DNA from: Chloroflexota bacterium
GTDB lineage: Bacteria > Chloroflexota > Dehalococcoidia > Plut-88900
Assembly (NCBI GenBank): GCA_022572865.1
Contig: JACZVB010000068.1
Location: 1 to 7,087 of the forward strand
Length of the DNA: 7,087 nt
Direction: 5' to 3'
The position numbers were made by a program, and so were the translations under genes. Under the pieces are notes generated by a model. It worked only from the letters and a program-made list of their open reading frames with translations, was not told the origin of the DNA and made no database searches. Shown here one piece after another: positions 6,103 to 7,087 of the stretch (position 1 is its first letter; each line of letters begins with the position of its first letter).

Positions 6103-7087
6103 ACATCGATTTCGCACTGCTGGTACCGGAGTTCCTCCTCGCAGGGCTGGTCTTTGTGATGTTCGGGGTAGACCTGTTTCTGCCCGCCGATAAGAAGGCC
6201 TACCTGCCCTATCTGGGGGTTGCCGGCCTCATGGCGGTCATCGGCTCCGTCTTCAGCGTGCTTGGGGACGAGGGCTCCCTCTACGGCGGCATATTCCTGG
6301 TGGACGAATACGCCCTCTTCTTCAAGGTGTTCTTTCCCATCGTAGGAATCGTGATGCTGCTGGCCTCCCGGGATTTCGTGACAAAACACCTGGAGAATCC
6401 CGGCGAGTTCTACGGCCTGGTGATGGTCTCTGTCCTGGCCATGATGCTCATGGCCTCGGCCGCAGAGCTCCTCACCGGATACATCGCCCTGGAGCTCCTG
6501 AGTTTCTGCCTCTACATAATGGCATCCTACGCCAAGCGGGAGGCCCGGTCCATCGAGGCGGGAATCAAGTACATATTGATCGGCGCATTCTCCAGCGCAT
6601 TTCTCCTGTATGGCATAAGCCTCATTTACGGATCCGTTGGCACCACCACCTTCACCGGAATAGCCGAGGCCCTACAGGCGGGCGACGACCTTCGCACCGC
6701 CTTTCTGGCGGGGCTTATTTTCATCGTGGTGGGCTTCGGTTTCAAGGTGGTGGCGGTGCCTTTCCACATGTGGGCCCCCGACGTTTATGAGGGGGCCCCG
6801 GTCCCCGTTACAGCGTACCTTGCCGTAGCCTCCAAGGCAGCCAGCTTCGTCTTGATGCTGCGCCTCTTTGCGACCGCCTTCATGCCCGCCCTGGATGACT
6901 GGAAGATCATCATCGCAGCGATAGCGTCCCTGACCATGACCGTGGGTAACGTGGTGGCAATCTCCCAGAGCAACATAAAACGGCTTATGGCCTACTCCAG
7001 CATCGGGCACGCCGGGTTCATCATGGTGGGGATCGCCGCCCTCTCGGAGTCCGCCTCCAATGCCCTGATGCTCTACTTGGTGGGCTA
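6099..7087 (+). CDS. nuoN: NuoN, antiporter-like subunit (ND2 family), 3' truncated by the window
   Basis: The first 329 codons of a NuoN/ND2-type subunit, the proton pump module closest to NuoK; full-length members are around 480-500 residues, so about a third is missing. Residues seen are E132 in YIALELLSFCLYIM (E. coli E133), K216 in GFKVVAVPFHMWAPD (E. coli K217) and K246 in VASKAASFVL (E. coli K247), followed by NIKRLMAYSSIGHAGF (292-307). The antiporter core is therefore complete as far as it goes, in contrast to NuoM. The start is ATG 6099, overlapping the nuoM stop as ATGA. AGAGGA (6080-6085) is 13 bases upstream and somewhat far, so translational coupling to nuoM is likely. The frame is open to the last base of the window. 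Confidence 0.96.
   Translation, partial: MNIDFALLVPEFLLAGLVFVMFGVDLFLPADKKAYLPYLGVAGLMAVIGSVFSVLGDEGSLYGGIFLVDEYALFFKVFFPIVGIVMLLASRDFVTKHLENPGEFYGLVMVSVLAMMLMASAAELLTGYIALELLSFCLYIMASYAKREARSIEAGIKYILIGAFSSAFLLYGISLIYGSVGTTTFTGIAEALQAGDDLRTAFLAGLIFIVVGFGFKVVAVPFHMWAPDVYEGAPVPVTAYLAVASKAASFVLMLRLFATAFMPALDDWKIIIAAIASLTMTVGNVVAISQSNIKRLMAYSSIGHAGFIMVGIAALSESASNALMLYLVG

Noticed and set aside
1..7087. A new or accessory system hidden in the window
   Set aside because: Every long stretch is accounted for by complex I genes in conserved order. The two spacers are too short for an additional gene, and no mobile genes, CRISPR units or RNA genes were seen.

Overview
The window is one continuous, single-strand (+) stretch of a respiratory complex I (NADH-quinone oxidoreductase type) operon in the order nuoD (last 16 codons) - nuoH - nuoI - nuoJ - nuoK - nuoL - nuoM - nuoN (first 329 codons, cut by the window edge). 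All reading frames are intact. No tRNA, rRNA, CRISPR array, insertion sequence or credible internal promoter or terminator was found.

Layout: positions 1-2131 carry nuoD(end)-H-I-J, joined by 4-base stop/start overlaps. A 130-base gene-free spacer separates nuoJ from nuoK (2262-2582). A 108-base spacer, much of it a REP-like palindromic repeat, separates nuoK from nuoL (2691-4610). A short spacer with a strong Shine-Dalgarno sequence leads into nuoM, which appears to start at a CTG codon (4630). nuoM and nuoN again overlap by 4 bases.

How the genes work together: NuoD and NuoI belong to the peripheral arm (quinone-site 49-kDa-type subunit and the two-[4Fe-4S] ferredoxin-like subunit). NuoH forms the membrane part of the quinone cavity, NuoJ and NuoK link it to the pump modules, and NuoL, NuoM and NuoN are the three antiporter-like proton-pumping subunits. 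nuoD runs straight into nuoH, whereas in 14-gene operons nuoE-F-G (the NADH dehydrogenase module) lie between them. This is the layout of 11-subunit complexes, in which the electron donor may be something other than NADH, although nuoEFG elsewhere in the genome cannot be excluded.

Organism: GC-rich coding sequence, the D-to-H junction and the RPELVEG-type interspersed repeat would fit a Chloroflexota member (Dehalococcoidia or SAR202-like). This is a judgement from memory of such genomes, not a demonstrated assignment.

The region is mostly ordinary core metabolism, and I see no new system. The points most worth a second look are: (1) NuoM has leucine where the pump lysine of TM7 (E. coli K234, human ND4 K206) is expected; (2) nuoM probably uses a CTG start; (3) a REP-like palindrome sits in front of nuoL and creates a false N-terminal extension.
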